A stretch of DNA of 64,000 bases from Lithospermum erythrorhizon. Its lineage: Eukaryota; Streptophyta; Magnoliopsida; Boraginales; Boraginaceae. Where the stretch lies: assembly GCA_019722365.1 (NCBI GenBank), contig JADFUC010001573.1, forward strand, positions 16,573 to 80,572, given 5' to 3'. Numbering within the stretch: position 1 is the stretch's first letter; every line of letters begins with the position of its first letter. The notes under the pieces were generated by a model that was not told the DNA's origin, ran no database searches, and saw nothing but the letters and a program-made list of their open reading frames with translations. Made by a program: the position numbers and the translations under genes. This document shows positions 1 to 11,812 of the stretch, in pieces.

Positions 1-539
1 TCGAAATACTTCAAGTATTCCGAATTGGAGTTTAGCAGATTCGGTTACCGTTAAATGTGACTTTGGTCTGCTTGATACCATGGTATATTTTAGTTTAAGT
101 CGTTAGGCTTATTCGTTTTAATTTTTATGTTATATGACTCATTTAATCATGTCTAAAGCGTATAGACCATTTTGAAGGGAGGCGGTGCAAATGCTACCCG
201 TTCGCGAGTGATCTAAATTCATGGGATCTAATGAAAATGAAAAACGTCATTATTCAAAAGCGAGAAATAAAGTAATATTCACGCAAATTGCGGTACACTA
301 ATAAACCAGAGATAAGTTCAAAACAAGGCCCGTGGAGGCAGAATTTAAAACTAATGGATCCCTCTGCGAGGGCGCTGACCTTTGGGCGTTTCAGCTGGCA
401 GCGGATCCGTTTCCCTCTTTCGGTCTTGCCCGGCAGTTCACCATATTACGACAAATATGAGAACGCCGTACGGGTAATACAGCACCCACGAAGTAAATTA
501 TAAGTTGTACAAACTTCAATAACATATACATACACAATA

Positions 540-1300
540 ATTTGGCGTTCGTGAGACCATTATTTTATCAAATCTGTGAACTTCTGCTTGAGGTCGACTT
601 CCGGTGACCCGGGTTTCATAATAATGACACTTGTCACATCCTTCCCTAGCTCTCCACTTTCAGTAACCTTGAGTTATAGAACCCTGGCCTTTTAAATAGC
701 TTCTTCTTCTTCTTGGTGTTCTTCTTGTTTGGACCACAGCAGAGAGGAATAAGTTACAGTGCTACGAGTTCATCACCGACGTGCATTGATCATCCTTATG
801 CGGGATTCGTTTAGAGCCAACTCAAAGCTTTATTGCATATTGATTCACAAACAAGCTGAGAAGGAATTTGTACGGAAGAAAGACTTGAGATAGAATCCAC
901 GGCCGATTCTTTGGAGACAACGGTGCGAAGCGTTGAGTCGATCGGCGGCGATGTTTTTTAATATTGCCGGCGCTTTGCAGCACATCCGGTTCGAACATTG
1001 TCCACGAGGCACGAGGCGTTAATCATATCTCTGCGTTTAGCTTTCCTTTGGAATAATTCCTCCAAGTTGCTGGTATACCCATATCATATCGCCACGCACT
1101 TCATATTGAATTTGGAATAGAAGGTTCCGTATTGGCAAGCATAGGAACATTCGACATCCACGGCGTCAGGGGACGCTTTTTTGTGGGATCCCTTTTTCTC
1201 GATGGGAGGCACTTGCTCATTGGGTTTCACAGGAACCTTATTGGTAAGCATATATTGATCCTCTCTTTGCTTGAGAATGATTCACCGAGGATTTAGATTA
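540..1300 (-). pseudogene. Decayed copia-type Gag with zinc-knuckle trace
   Basis: This lies inside E4. On the minus strand a Gag-like order can be followed across frame changes: a C-terminal Gag helix region, then a Lys-rich linker (residues of the type KKNTKKKKK near 735-690), then KCHY followed by a Gly/His/Cys-type knuckle near 640-600. Gag packages element RNA in intact copia elements. The frame is interrupted by several stops and shifts, so this copy is non-functional as sequenced. A chance Lys-rich stretch cannot be excluded. Confidence 0.35.
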
Positions 1301-2689
1301 AAATTAGGTTAATCGGGCACCTGCCATTTTTCACGTCTTGAAGAAAATGAGAGTTCTTAGGAAATAGCGATAGTGGTAGCCATATTAATTTCTACAAAGA
1401 TAAGTAAATAAAATAAGGACTCATTAAACTATCGTACTAAAAGCACTTACAAATAAATTGTAAAGTAAAATGTTACTAATAGCTACATCTCACAGTATTG
1501 GTATCGAGACCTATTGCGTAAATTCAAGCGGCGACCTTCTTTGCATTTTGAATCCGATTATAATATTGAGTTGTCCAACCAATTGTATGAAAACTAAATA
1601 ACGCTTTCTTGTGTCGGCAATATACGAGGATGCTGCGACATTATCTCCGGCGGTTAAGCTGCCAGGTAAGCAAAATGTTACTTGGATTGATCATCGAAAG
1701 CCAGCGTTGGTAATCGCCGACATGATCCGTTGTCATATCAAATGCAACATTGTAACGCCCCGCCATCACAGTGTGCCCAATTGGTGCACAATTGATTGCA
1801 CAACTTTAAAATTATTTATTAATTTTTAGTGTGTTGAGATTGTTAATACTTTATTTTCATTTACTCCATGCATCTTAGCACATAATCCATGATACATGCA
1901 ACTTCATGAAAAATAAAACAGTAGCAGCACATTCGAGATATACGATGGCCCACAGAACCTATTACAAGTATTTATCAAAATACGTAAGTGCTATTAACAT
2001 CTTATCTTACGGATCCAACCGAGTCCACAGTCGCGCGGTAAATGATCTTGATATCTTCACTTGTTACAATGATATTTATATACTAACCCAATAAAACTGA
2101 CTTGCAAGCTTGTGGGTAAAGCAGTAAATAAATAAATACAGAAATATGACTCGAAGGTGCATTCACGACATTACGGTTCGCAGACGAGAAAAATAAATAA
2201 ATAGACTTTAAATATCATATACCTCCGTTCAATCCGATTTTAAAATATAGGCAACTTTGTTAAAATCACATAAAATGAACTTAATAAATATTTTAAATGG
2301 CATTGGAAAGCATGTTTGTAATTATCAAATTAATTAATCCGTATAATTACCACGTATTAAAATTAATTAATATAAACTCAATTATCATACATCGATCAAT
2401 AATTATTATCAATAATTTATTAACCATACACATATTATAGAAAAATATTCATCACAAATATATTCTAAAATATATTAAGTAGTAAAATTGTTACTTACGC
2501 TAAATATTATATCACTTTAAATGCCATTAAAATATATAATATAAAAGGGAAATAATTAATTGTATTCGCATAATTAAATTTACAACCCAATCAATTAGGT
2601 AATTGAGGCCAGCAAATAATCAATAAAAACCGAAATATAACTGATCCCATAATTTTGGAAACCAAAATAAGGAATAAATTGAATTAAGG

Positions 2690-2830
2690 TTTTCAAAATT
2701 CCAAGGGCCGCAGCGTCGTAATGGAGGGCGACCGGCCTGCGGCGGCGACCATAGACTGCTGGCGCTGATCCGCCCGCCCCCCAGATAGGTAATCCGGCCG
2801 TCATTTTGGTACCTTAAACTTCGCCCGATC
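2690..2830 (-). other. GC-rich island in the E4 leader
   Basis: A sharply GC-rich block (CGG/CCG-rich) sits in otherwise AT-rich DNA, about 0.65-0.8 kb inside the LTR boundary. Equivalent blocks occur at the same place in E1 (23.38-23.51 kb), E2 (32.55-32.71 kb) and E3 (43.81-43.94 kb). It is therefore a conserved feature of the family. Its role is unknown. Confidence 0.55.
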
Positions 2831-3489
2831 CGACACGGACGCCCGTAGGGTCGCTGATCGATCGACGATTTATGTTAATAATACATATTTTAACTTTCGG
2901 TTTTGAGATTTAATTTAATTCGTTGTAAAATCGTTTCGAGGCCTTAAGATTTTTTAAAATTTATGAAATTCAAAGAACACGTTAAACTTTATATTTTATT
3001 GAACAAATCCCACTGGTCGTTTATTGAAATAAAGTTTTGATATTAACTATTAATTAAAAGTCCATAAATCTCAAAATTGTTTTGAGGTACTTAGATAAAT
3101 CCAAAAATTATGAAATTGTGGAGATCTTCTAAGTACTATCACGGTTCAGAAAAAGTAGGTTGTAATTTTACAAAAATTTACGCTCCCAAACACATTTTAC
3201 AATACTGTTTTGAAACCAAAACCCAAATTTGATCATCCTTTTAATTTATGAAACAAAATCCATGTTAACAAAATATGATAATACATCATGCTTGAAGCTT
3301 GTAACACATGTGTAAATCAATAATCAACATGGTGATTTATTTTCATCATATATTTATCAAATTAAATACTCTTGAACAAAATTAATCAAAATAAAAAATT
3401 ACATTAAAAAACAAAACAAGCATAAAGCCAAATAATATAAAAGCAACTTTATTTGAAACTTAACAGTACCCTTGATGGAAAAATACATG

Positions 3490-4478
3490 GATATATGAGT
3501 ATAAATGCAAAATCCATAGTTCAAAGTCTTAAAGTGCATACACCATTGTTTAAATACAAAAACACTTATATTTATATGAATAAGCAGTCACTTACATTCT
3601 GCGGTAGATAAATTCGGTTCACTTTTGATTTCAAATTCACAGCGTGGTTTGACTACTCAGCTCCGTTAATTTGTATATCAATCGTATGATATCTACGAGT
3701 TGGTCGCGCGAGGAGGGGGTTGAGTGAGAACTAATTTATGCTAGTAAGCAAGGGATGAACAGAGGCAGAAGAAACCCCAAAATTCTTGGGAGAATTTCGG
3801 CCAAGAGGGCACTTTGGGGTTTGTGATAAGGTACTGCTCCAAAGGCATGATGAAAAAAAACCTGGGTTGCTTATATGAGGCTAGAGTTAAAAGCAAGCCC
3901 GTCATGACGCCCGTTAAGTATTAGCTTGACCTGCGTTAACTTTCCATTTAGTTCGTTAATGAGTTGCTAATGGGATTGAACTATTTAATTAAACTAATTA
4001 AATAGTAATGAGTGATATCAATAATCTTTCAAATCGATAAAATACTAAAATTACTGCGGATCAATTAAACTCTTCAACTAATTGATTCTATTTCCAATTC
4101 AATCGATATTCTACGCAAAATGTGAACCCTTGTAATTGAGAAATACATTTCTCAATTATACAGTTCTCTTTAATTTCATACCATGAAATACAACTCAAAT
4201 ATCCTTTGTATGTGTGTGACCTTACAGGCTCGGAGATAATAGTAAGTTTGCGCCAATAATAATAATTGACCTGAATTACTATTGGTATAACTATTAATAA
4301 ATAAGATCTATGATATTCATAACCCCTTAAATTATCATGTAGGGAACCCTTTTAAGTATTATACAATTAGTAGAGTTGAACACTAAGTTCGATAATGTAT
4401 TCTTTGCTAAAATGAATTGTTACAATTGTCGCATAGCGGGCATAATAAATGGAATCAATTCTCATTGTTTCAACAAAC
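3490..4478 (-). repeat. LTR of E4 (5' LTR, minus strand)
   Basis: This approximately 1-kb LTR is related to the LTRs at 21.85, 28.66, 33.28, 37.50 and 44.55 kb. Shared blocks include the AATAATAATTGACC stretch near 4256-4272, the blocks around 4105-4200, and the right end near TTTCAACA (4470-4478), which is the reverse complement of the TGTTGGAA-type LTR start. The left edge is inferred from the spacing of internal homology, not from a visible terminus. It is more diverged than the E1-E3 LTRs. Confidence 0.55.
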
Positions 4479-4499
4479 ATACACATCCCGAAATATACA

Positions 4500-6477
4500 A
4501 CCAACGAGCTTAGCTTGATCTCCATAATGCATCATAATAATAATGGTCTACGACCTCGTAATACTCTGACGTAAAAGTCTTGTATACATAACAAGGAAAA
4601 TATATTAGAAATACTCACGGGGACTCACATGCCGCACTTTGCGCAAAGCTCTGATCTTAATGCGCGTCGGTGGCTCTCGTGACCTGACGATCAACTCCTA
4701 GAAACACGGGCATAAAATGCCGCCCATAGAAAGAATAGGGGGAGTAGGCGTGAAGCTTAGTGAATACAAATACAAATGGTATCCAACTACACATATAATC
4801 ATAATTATATATAAAAGCATAATAATATAAATTCGTATTCACATGCATCAGCATTACATGCAGATCAAAATATTCAATTTCAAATGAGCAACCTGAACAA
4901 GAAAGGTGAGTCAACAAAATGCTGCAACATCAAAACCTCATCCGGGCATCTGCACTCCCCAATCAACGATAGCACCACGCTACTTTGGCGCATTAACCAA
5001 CAACAAGCCAGCGATCATGGGCCGAAATTTCTTGACCCTATGCATGTCGCTTTCAAGAGCCTCGAGATCACCTCGGGGCTACTCACACATAAATAATAAA
5101 TATCCGCCAAACCTCGATTCGATGCTACTCGTACAATGTATATACACTATCGTGCAGCGTCAACCTGCAAAGAATCACACACCAACCACAAGCGATACCG
5201 CGACGCGATCATCTGACACATGTGGTATAATCGCGGAGAGCCGACTACAGCGATCTCGTAACATCGATCTGATAACAACAATCTCATGGCATCAATCAGT
5301 AACAACAATCTACCGTAACATCGATCTAAATAACAACAATCGTAACATCGATATACATACCAGTATAGTCACGCCAACAAACACATCTGAATATATAATA
5401 ATAGTATATGAAAGGTTCAATAAATTGAGATTTGCACACCAGTCAAAACAACTAGAACATCTCTAGGTAGATCACGTCTTTGGAGTCGGGCTCAAATCCC
5501 CATCGAAGCAATTTATATACATTACAGCACCGATTAATAACGTCCTAGCACATTTAACCCAAATCCCAAATAAGATCAAATGTAAGCGATACCCACGATA
5601 TAAAGTCCTAGTCAACAAAACACGATTATTTAATTATATCACTTAAGAATATAATTTTCTCACCAAATCCGATTAACACAACATCTTTCATAATTCAAAA
5701 TGAATACCATTGAAATCGTTAAAATACAAACTAGTAATATGATTTCTAAAATTTCAACTTTAACGGCATTCGAAAGTTATCAACTCTTAACAACTCTAGG
5801 TGGAAAGGCTACTACAGCGTTCTAACGACTAATAAAGCGACAAAACTTGACCACCATTTCTCCATTTGACCCGTCGCTTTACCCCAAATAATAGCTCACA
5901 ATCAAATTTTCTAATACAAAGCTAAAATCAATTTTCCCCGACCACTTTAACCATTTGAACAACCATTAATTCCAAAATCCCGACTATTTCCAGCTTACTG
6001 AACATCGCGCAATAACTTAAAGGGTTTGTGAAAAAGTGAACAAGAGTCAGCCACCGACATCAGCACATTACAGCTACAAATATCAACCATAACAACTTGA
6101 CCACACTAATGTAAAGCCTAGATGATACTTTATGCCATAATAAAATCTTAAACTCAGTACGACTCAAAATTAAGCGAACAAAATAGTCAACACAGCTACA
6201 AAATGATGAGATTTAAAGATTTACAATCATACCTTTTGATGAGCTTGAGAGATAAGAGGAAACTTAAGATTATGAAAGCTAGATTGTGAGATTTACATGA
6301 AATGAAAAAAAATCAAGGGAAAGGGGGGATGGGTAGGTTAGAAGCCACACTTGAGGGAAAAAAGATGAGATTTTGTTTTGAGATATGATAGCGGTAAGGA
6401 TGAGAGCGTGAGTAATGGTGATAGGTGGAAGATATTAGAACGGTTTAAAGGCCCGTTTGAAAATTAGCGGTGTTATA
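4500..6477 (-). repeat. Gypsy-type LTR G1 (minus strand)
   Basis: This is a roughly 2-kb minus-strand LTR. Its right edge reads, on the minus strand, as a TATAACACCGC start (6467-6477), like the TGTAA-type starts of the G family. A block at about 4700-4765 matches the equivalent blocks of G2 (11.40-11.48 kb, inverted), G3 (55.69-55.76 kb) and G4 (61.20-61.28 kb). The 5' part has the pyrimidine-rich leader (6200-6470) also seen in G2 and G4. Its left edge abuts the E4 LTR, suggesting insertion next to or within E-family sequence. No coding region is attached, so it may be a solo LTR. Confidence 0.45.
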
Positions 6478-6499
6478 TCTCTTTTAAATAATTGTAGAG

Positions 6500-7490
6500 C
6501 CGATTCTAAATTAAAATTTCATAAGAGCATAAATTACTAATCATGTAATGCTGAATCTCTGAGCCCATATCGATTGTGATACGAATTTATTTATATTTAT
6601 CTCGGGTCCGAAAGCACTAACCGATATATGTAATACGAATTAAATGGCTTAAAGGCGTAACGGGTTATTTGAGGTAGATCAAATGCTTATCTATATAATA
6701 ATCATAATGGTCAATTATATTATTATCTCACGGCTAATATAAAGGCCACTGAAGGTCACACACACACACATACAATGGCGTTGAGTTATATTTCATGTAT
6801 GAAATTAAATCGGGGTATTAAATTAAGGAGTTGATTAAAATCCTTGTGAGAGATACCCCAGTAGAGATTTTTACATTGATAATGTAAAATCTTGATTGGA
6901 CAAAACGAATCAATTAAATTGCTATTTCAATTGGCCAGGTTTAGCGAAGCTTATTAGTAACTAGCAAGATTACTTGCTGGATTTTAGTAATAAGTTAGTT
7001 AACGGCAACGAGTTATATATTTATCAAAATTCAGTATTCGGCCGAGTAAAGAGGGACTCACATAAGGAGAAAAATATGAAATGAAAATCTAGAAACTTAA
7101 CATTTCCATCTTTCTCCTCTAAGCGTTTCGCCCCTCTCCCGCCTCGTTTGGTTTTTGAGTCAAAGTTTTTGACTCAAACTCTTAATCCATTGCTCATAAG
7201 ATTCAGCAAGTCGATCGGCGTGACTCGAGCCGCTCTTGGTGTGGACTAAGCTGAGTATTTCACTTGCTTGAGGTGCTGAGGGATTCTACGGAGGATTTGT
7301 GAGGAAGAAAGTTGCTAATATCCGCTGCGTATTGTAAGTACTCTCGTATTCATACGTGTATGAATTCATTATTATATATGTTTCGTAATTCGTTATTATA
7401 CATTTATTCGATCTTGGTTGCATTTGTTCATATTTAGTATGAATTAGTTGCGTAATTTTCCAACGTTGCAACTTGGATACTAATCAGTAT
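6500..7490 (+). repeat. E-family LTR, plus strand (probable solo LTR)
   Basis: The sequence follows the order of the E1 LTRs on the plus strand: the TAATAATNNNAATGGTCAATTA block near 6700-6720, the GGCGTTGAGTTATATTTCATG block near 6777, a poly-purine/AT region, and a terminal block ending near 7490. It contains a short CA microsatellite (about 6759-6770). Both ends are eroded, and it faces the opposite way to the E4 LTR across G1. Confidence 0.4.
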
Positions 7491-8142
7491 GTCGTTTTCC
7501 TTCAACATTGTTTGCTTGTTTGAAATGTGAACTTCAATAACAATGTCAACTATCAACATCAGCGATCATTACTTAGAAACATTATTTGGATCACACACTT
7601 AAACAGAAATGTTACAACAGAAGGTAATCAATAAGGAAAAGTTTGAAATAGACATGTGCATAGTCAACTAATGAATACGTTTACGTGCGTTGCGTCATGG
7701 CCGCGACTTCTTTACAAGGATCATTTTCCCTCCATTACCGGGAGTATGGGAGTAGGTCTCACTTCTCACCATCCTCTGACGGATGATACTTCCACCGAGA
7801 GTTTTCTTCCGCCAATTGGAGTTGCTCCCGGGCTAGCATGGCCGGCTACGCGCTTTCGAGATTTAAGCCGGCACGATAAGCTTACGAGGCAACACCAACT
7901 CAAGCCTAAGACTCGTATAGTGACCAAGTCGAGCCGAAAAATTCTTCAACTTGGCTTGTGTACTTTACTAATACTAACCTAGGCAAGACCCCCATTATAA
8001 AAATTGGATAATTGACCGATTAACTAATTAAATTGGGAAAAATATTTGGATGAGATATTTAATTTCAATAAAATATTTAGATGAGACTAATATTTTGCCC
8101 TGAATTTTGTTAAAATTGAAAAATTACCTCACAAATGAGTAT
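7491..8142. other. Unassigned spacer with a GC-rich open frame
   Basis: A 108-codon open frame (7656-7982, plus) lies in a locally GC-rich patch. It shows no motif that I recognise and no homologous copy elsewhere in the window. Base composition suggests a fragment of another repeat rather than a gene. The rest is AT-rich. Confidence 0.3.
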
Positions 8143-11100
8143 TGTAATAACCCGTTCCGTACTAATATTACTGTAATAGTATACTAGTTGCTCGGTGGAT
8201 TATTTCGAGGAGAAATCAAAATTTCGAAGTTGAATAGTTGAAAATACAACGAATCGGAATTAGAGTTCGTAGTACATTCGTTATTTTTTGAAGATTTTAA
8301 AAGTTGTAATCGGATGGAAATTACTTATATTATTAGTTGGGTGGTAATATAATTTGAAGTCCCAGAAAATGTTCATGTTTGGAAGTTAGTCGTCGAGATA
8401 AGTTAAAGCAGGAAGTATCGATTGAATTAAAAGCGATCGGGTTTCACGCCTGAAAACTGGTAGGGCGACCCGTTAAAGTCCGTAAGCGAACCCAGCCGAG
8501 GCCCAAAGCAAAAAGCCATCTTCTTCCTCAACCGTCTCACGATGGCGCCTCACCGCCCCCACTTTGATTTTCTTTCAACCGATTTCTCCTCCATCTCACC
8601 ATGGCTTTTTGGACCTCAAATTTCTTGGAGAGTTTCTCACCGTAAATCCTTTTGATTCAAGGTAAAAATGTCGGATCTTTTTTAGTATTTTGAGAGTTCG
8701 GTTAGAGATTGACTTTTTTGTATTTTGGTTTTTATTCTTTATATAAGCGGTCTTGGGCCTTAAATTAGTTATTTTTTGAAGTTAAAGTTAGGTGTTTGGA
8801 TGAGTATTTCTTGATGTTTTGAGGATGTTGACTTTTTGTGATTTGGGTTGACTTTGAGTTTTGGGATTTAAAATAATTTGTAAATTTTCCACTGACAACC
8901 AGATTGTGGTATTGGAAGTGACCAATACTTGATTTAATGGAATTGAAATGTGTTGAGATGGATAGTTGACTTTCATTGACTTTTTGAAGAAAATGTAAAT
9001 ATATTAAAAGTATTATGTTGTTGGAGATTAATATAAGTTGTTTTGGAATGAATTTATTTGTTTGAGAATTAAGTTTTGGGTTTTTATAATATTGGAGGAA
9101 TATATGTTGAAGTGGATTTTTATTAGATTTTTGAGTAGTAAACGGGCTTTTCAGGATTTGAGAGTTGTTAGAAATGGGGTTTAGTTAGTTGAAATATTGA
9201 TAATTTGGGTTGATTGGAGTGGTTGAAAATGGTAATATTTTTGGTTAAAGGTGTTGACAGAGTGTAAGGTTAGTCAGGGATAGTTGAGAGTGCGTCATTT
9301 TTAATAGTCTTTGAAACATAATTAGCAATCTATACTTAAGTTGTTAAATTTGTAACTAAAATGGAGTTGAAAAGAAATTTAATTAAAAGATAAGGAGTTA
9401 AATTATTGCGAGTAGTAGTGAATTTCGGGTGTTTTGATTGGGCAGGCATTAAGGAGGAAGAGGCACTTGAGATTCGATTAGGCAGGACATTTCTTATTGC
9501 TAACCAAGGTGGTACTTATCTGTGGGTGCTACATTACGTACTTACTCAAATTGCTGTCATTGTGGTATGATTATGTAAGAATAGTATCTTGAATTAGGCT
9601 GTGATTATATTGTGTGATTCGTTTGTGAGCCATGATATGATTTATGTGATTGAATCTGTGGCGTTGAAGATGCACTTGAGGTAAGTAATGGCTTGAACTC
9701 TCAACTTAAGAGATTGTTATGTGGCCTTAGCTAAACCTTTTGTATTCTATGGCCTTGTCGATACTTTTTTGTATTACGGCCTTGTAATAGAAGCACTTGT
9801 GGTTGATTTATGATTGTGAGGATGTTTTAGGCCTGTGTGCCTTGTGTGTTTGAGGGAGTAGAGTAGTGAAGTTGTTGGGAGGTGTTTGTTGGAGTTATGC
9901 GTGACTTTGAGGTGACTTGAGTATTAGGATATGACCCTATAGTTGGGATGATTAGGGGTTAGGTGACTCTCCTTCCTTGCAGGATATGTGACGCTATTGG
10001 CCTTATACTACGGTATAAGAGCGGTATGACTCTTTATGATCACTTTGTTGTGTGCATTGTCGGTGTGGCCTTATACTTAGTGTATAAGTGCGGTTTGGCC
10101 TTATACTTCGGTATAAGAGCGGTATGATTATTTATGATCACTTTGCTGTGTGCATTGTCGGTGTGGCCTTATACTTAGTGTATAAAGTACGGTTTTGGCT
10201 CTTCGGTATAAGGCGAACATGACTCTCTATGATCACTTTCTTTGTGTGTGCATTGTCGGTGTGGCGCTTATACTACGGTATAAGGTGGAGTTGCTGCTCT
10301 TGATTATAAGGCGGTGTTTATTAGCGATTGGTCCATTCCTGCGAGGGTAGGCGGATTGAACATGCGCACATTAGAGGTTAGTATAGTTGTGGAGAATGAG
10401 AGATAGATGGTTTGATGACTAAAGAGTTATAGTCGTTATTTAGTCTTTGTGATTTTTATTACGGGTGATGGTGTGCCTTATTGAGACTTTTGTATTATAT
10501 CTTACGACATGTTGTTTTAAAATTTTCTATGTTGTTGTATAGTGTTTTGCAGCTTATTTGTGGTTATGGATATTATTGTTAATTATACTAGATGTTTGAT
10601 GAAATTATGCTTCGAATTAGGTTTTGGTTGTTTATTGATAATATTATCAATTTTCTTGTGGATCCTAGGTTGGTATTAATGGGTATACATCCTTTTCGGG
10701 TTTAAAGTTGAGTTGGTTAATGGATTTGAGATAAATTTTTAGACCAAAGGACATGAAAATTGCAGAGAGTATAAGCAAACGTTCATGCTGTCTAGCAGAT
10801 GATAGGAAGTGATATTTTATATATACAATTGGAAAGTTGGATTCAAACATGTTAGTATATAAGGTTGCCCAGTAAACCCACGCAGCAGTTATAGAATTAG
10901 GGTGAATAAGTTCGTAGACTAAATGAAAGGAATTTTGGTGAGAGAGATAATTCCATTATAAGTTATGCCCAGATTCAGGTATAGATTCTCGGTTAATATT
11001 AAGAATGACAAAACAATTTCGGAGGTTCTGTCACAACAGTAGAGTGTGCTTGGAATTTATATGACTATAATTAGGGGTAACACTTCAGGTGAACTAAAAG

Positions 11101-11799
11101 TCTGGTGGTTTGAGTTGGCAAATATTGAGTTGTGAGTATCATTTTGGAGTTGTATATATATAGGGGAATTATTTATACTTGAGAAGATAACAAATAGAAA
11201 TATGCTCTCTTTGTGATTAAGATTGTATCTTTGTGAGTAAGTTATTCGGTTTACTCTAGTTGGAAGGCGGTAGGGAAAGATTTGCCCGGTGTGGTGAGTG
11301 GCGTATATAAAATAGCAACTTTCTTGAGGGTGCCATAGAGTCACCCACATATGGAGTAAGAGACTTGGTTATCCTTGTTTATGATAAAGGTGGGTTAACC
11401 TGATATTTGTGAATTCTTCGGCTTTTGGTGACTCCACATTTCCCACTATGAGGCGGGCGTGTTATGCCCTAGGTGTTGTAGGTTGACCTTAAAGATGCTT
11501 TGGCTTAGTGGAGAGCGAGACTTTTCAACAATCATACTTTGCTCTTCTTTGAATTTTTTTGTTGCATTAATGGCAATTATTGTTGTCTCGAGGTTGTAAA
11601 ACTTAGTTGTTTGATGTTGTATTTATATTTATTTACTTTTTAGTTGTTGGCAGTGTTGGTTAGTTCACACGATGAGGATGAGTTGTATTATTTTTATTGT
11701 AGAGTTAAACTAAAGTCATTTTATCGTTATCCGTCGTTGGTGGCTACGATTATTGAGGTTGATGTGAGACCTCGAGGTGCCCAAGGCGAATTAAGATTT
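8143..11799 (+). repeat. Gypsy-type LTR G2 (plus strand)
   Basis: The LTR opens with TGTAATAACCCGTTCCG, the TGTAA-type start common in plant Ty3/gypsy LTRs. It is followed by the pyrimidine-rich leader (8516-8660) and runs to about 11799. There TTTTGGTATTAGTAG resembles a primer-binding site for initiator Met-tRNA (TGGTATCAGAGC). Blocks at 11.40-11.48 and 11.56-11.79 kb match the 3' parts of G3 and G4. At 3.66 kb it is about 1.5 kb longer than G1 or G4, with extra sequence around 9.4-11 kb including tandem repeats. No gag-pol follows within the next kilobases. Confidence 0.5.
9985..10310 (+). repeat. Tandem repeat, about 95 bp x 3, inside LTR G2
   Basis: Three successive copies start near 10021, 10119 and 10213. 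Each contains a GATCACTTT core, GTGTGCATTGTCGGTGTGG, and a hairpin-prone CTTATAC...GTATAAG stretch. The units differ by a few substitutions and small indels. The palindromic CTTATACTTCGGTATAAG element is seen up to six times. Confidence 0.75.
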
Positions 11800-11812
11800 T
11801 GGTATTAGTAGT
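11800..11812 (+). other. Primer-binding-site-like motif after LTR G2
   Basis: TGGTATTAGTAG directly follows the LTR end. It matches the start of the plant initiator-Met tRNA complement (TGGTATCAGAGC) at 9 of 12 positions. This supports the LTR boundary and the plus orientation. Confidence 0.4.

Larger units (their letters stand above)
1..3489 (-). mobile_element. Internal region of copia-type LTR element E4, 5' part only
   Basis: This is read on the minus strand, leftward from the LTR at 3490-4478, and is cut by the window start. A stretch around 1500-1760 matches the internal regions of E2 (near 31.4-31.6 kb) and E1 (near 24.5-24.65 kb) at the same distance (about 1.75 kb) from the LTR. This places it in the same family. 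Between about 1080 and 590 the minus strand carries a frameshifted trace of a copia Gag: a segment with the pattern of the SLP...NYNMN region, then a lysine-rich run (about 735-690) and a CxxC-containing zinc-knuckle-like segment near 640-600. Frames are broken throughout, so no intact protein is made. The lineage is inferred; the repeat relationship is seen directly. Confidence 0.5.

Noticed and set aside
4906..5466. 186-codon plus-strand open frame
   Set aside because: It lies inside LTR G1 on the opposite strand, is built from repeated AACAACAATC/ATCGAT words, and shows no domain; it is a chance frame in repeat DNA.
9985..10310. CRISPR-like array
   Set aside because: The repeats are contiguous ~95-bp tandem units without unique spacers, in a plant LTR.
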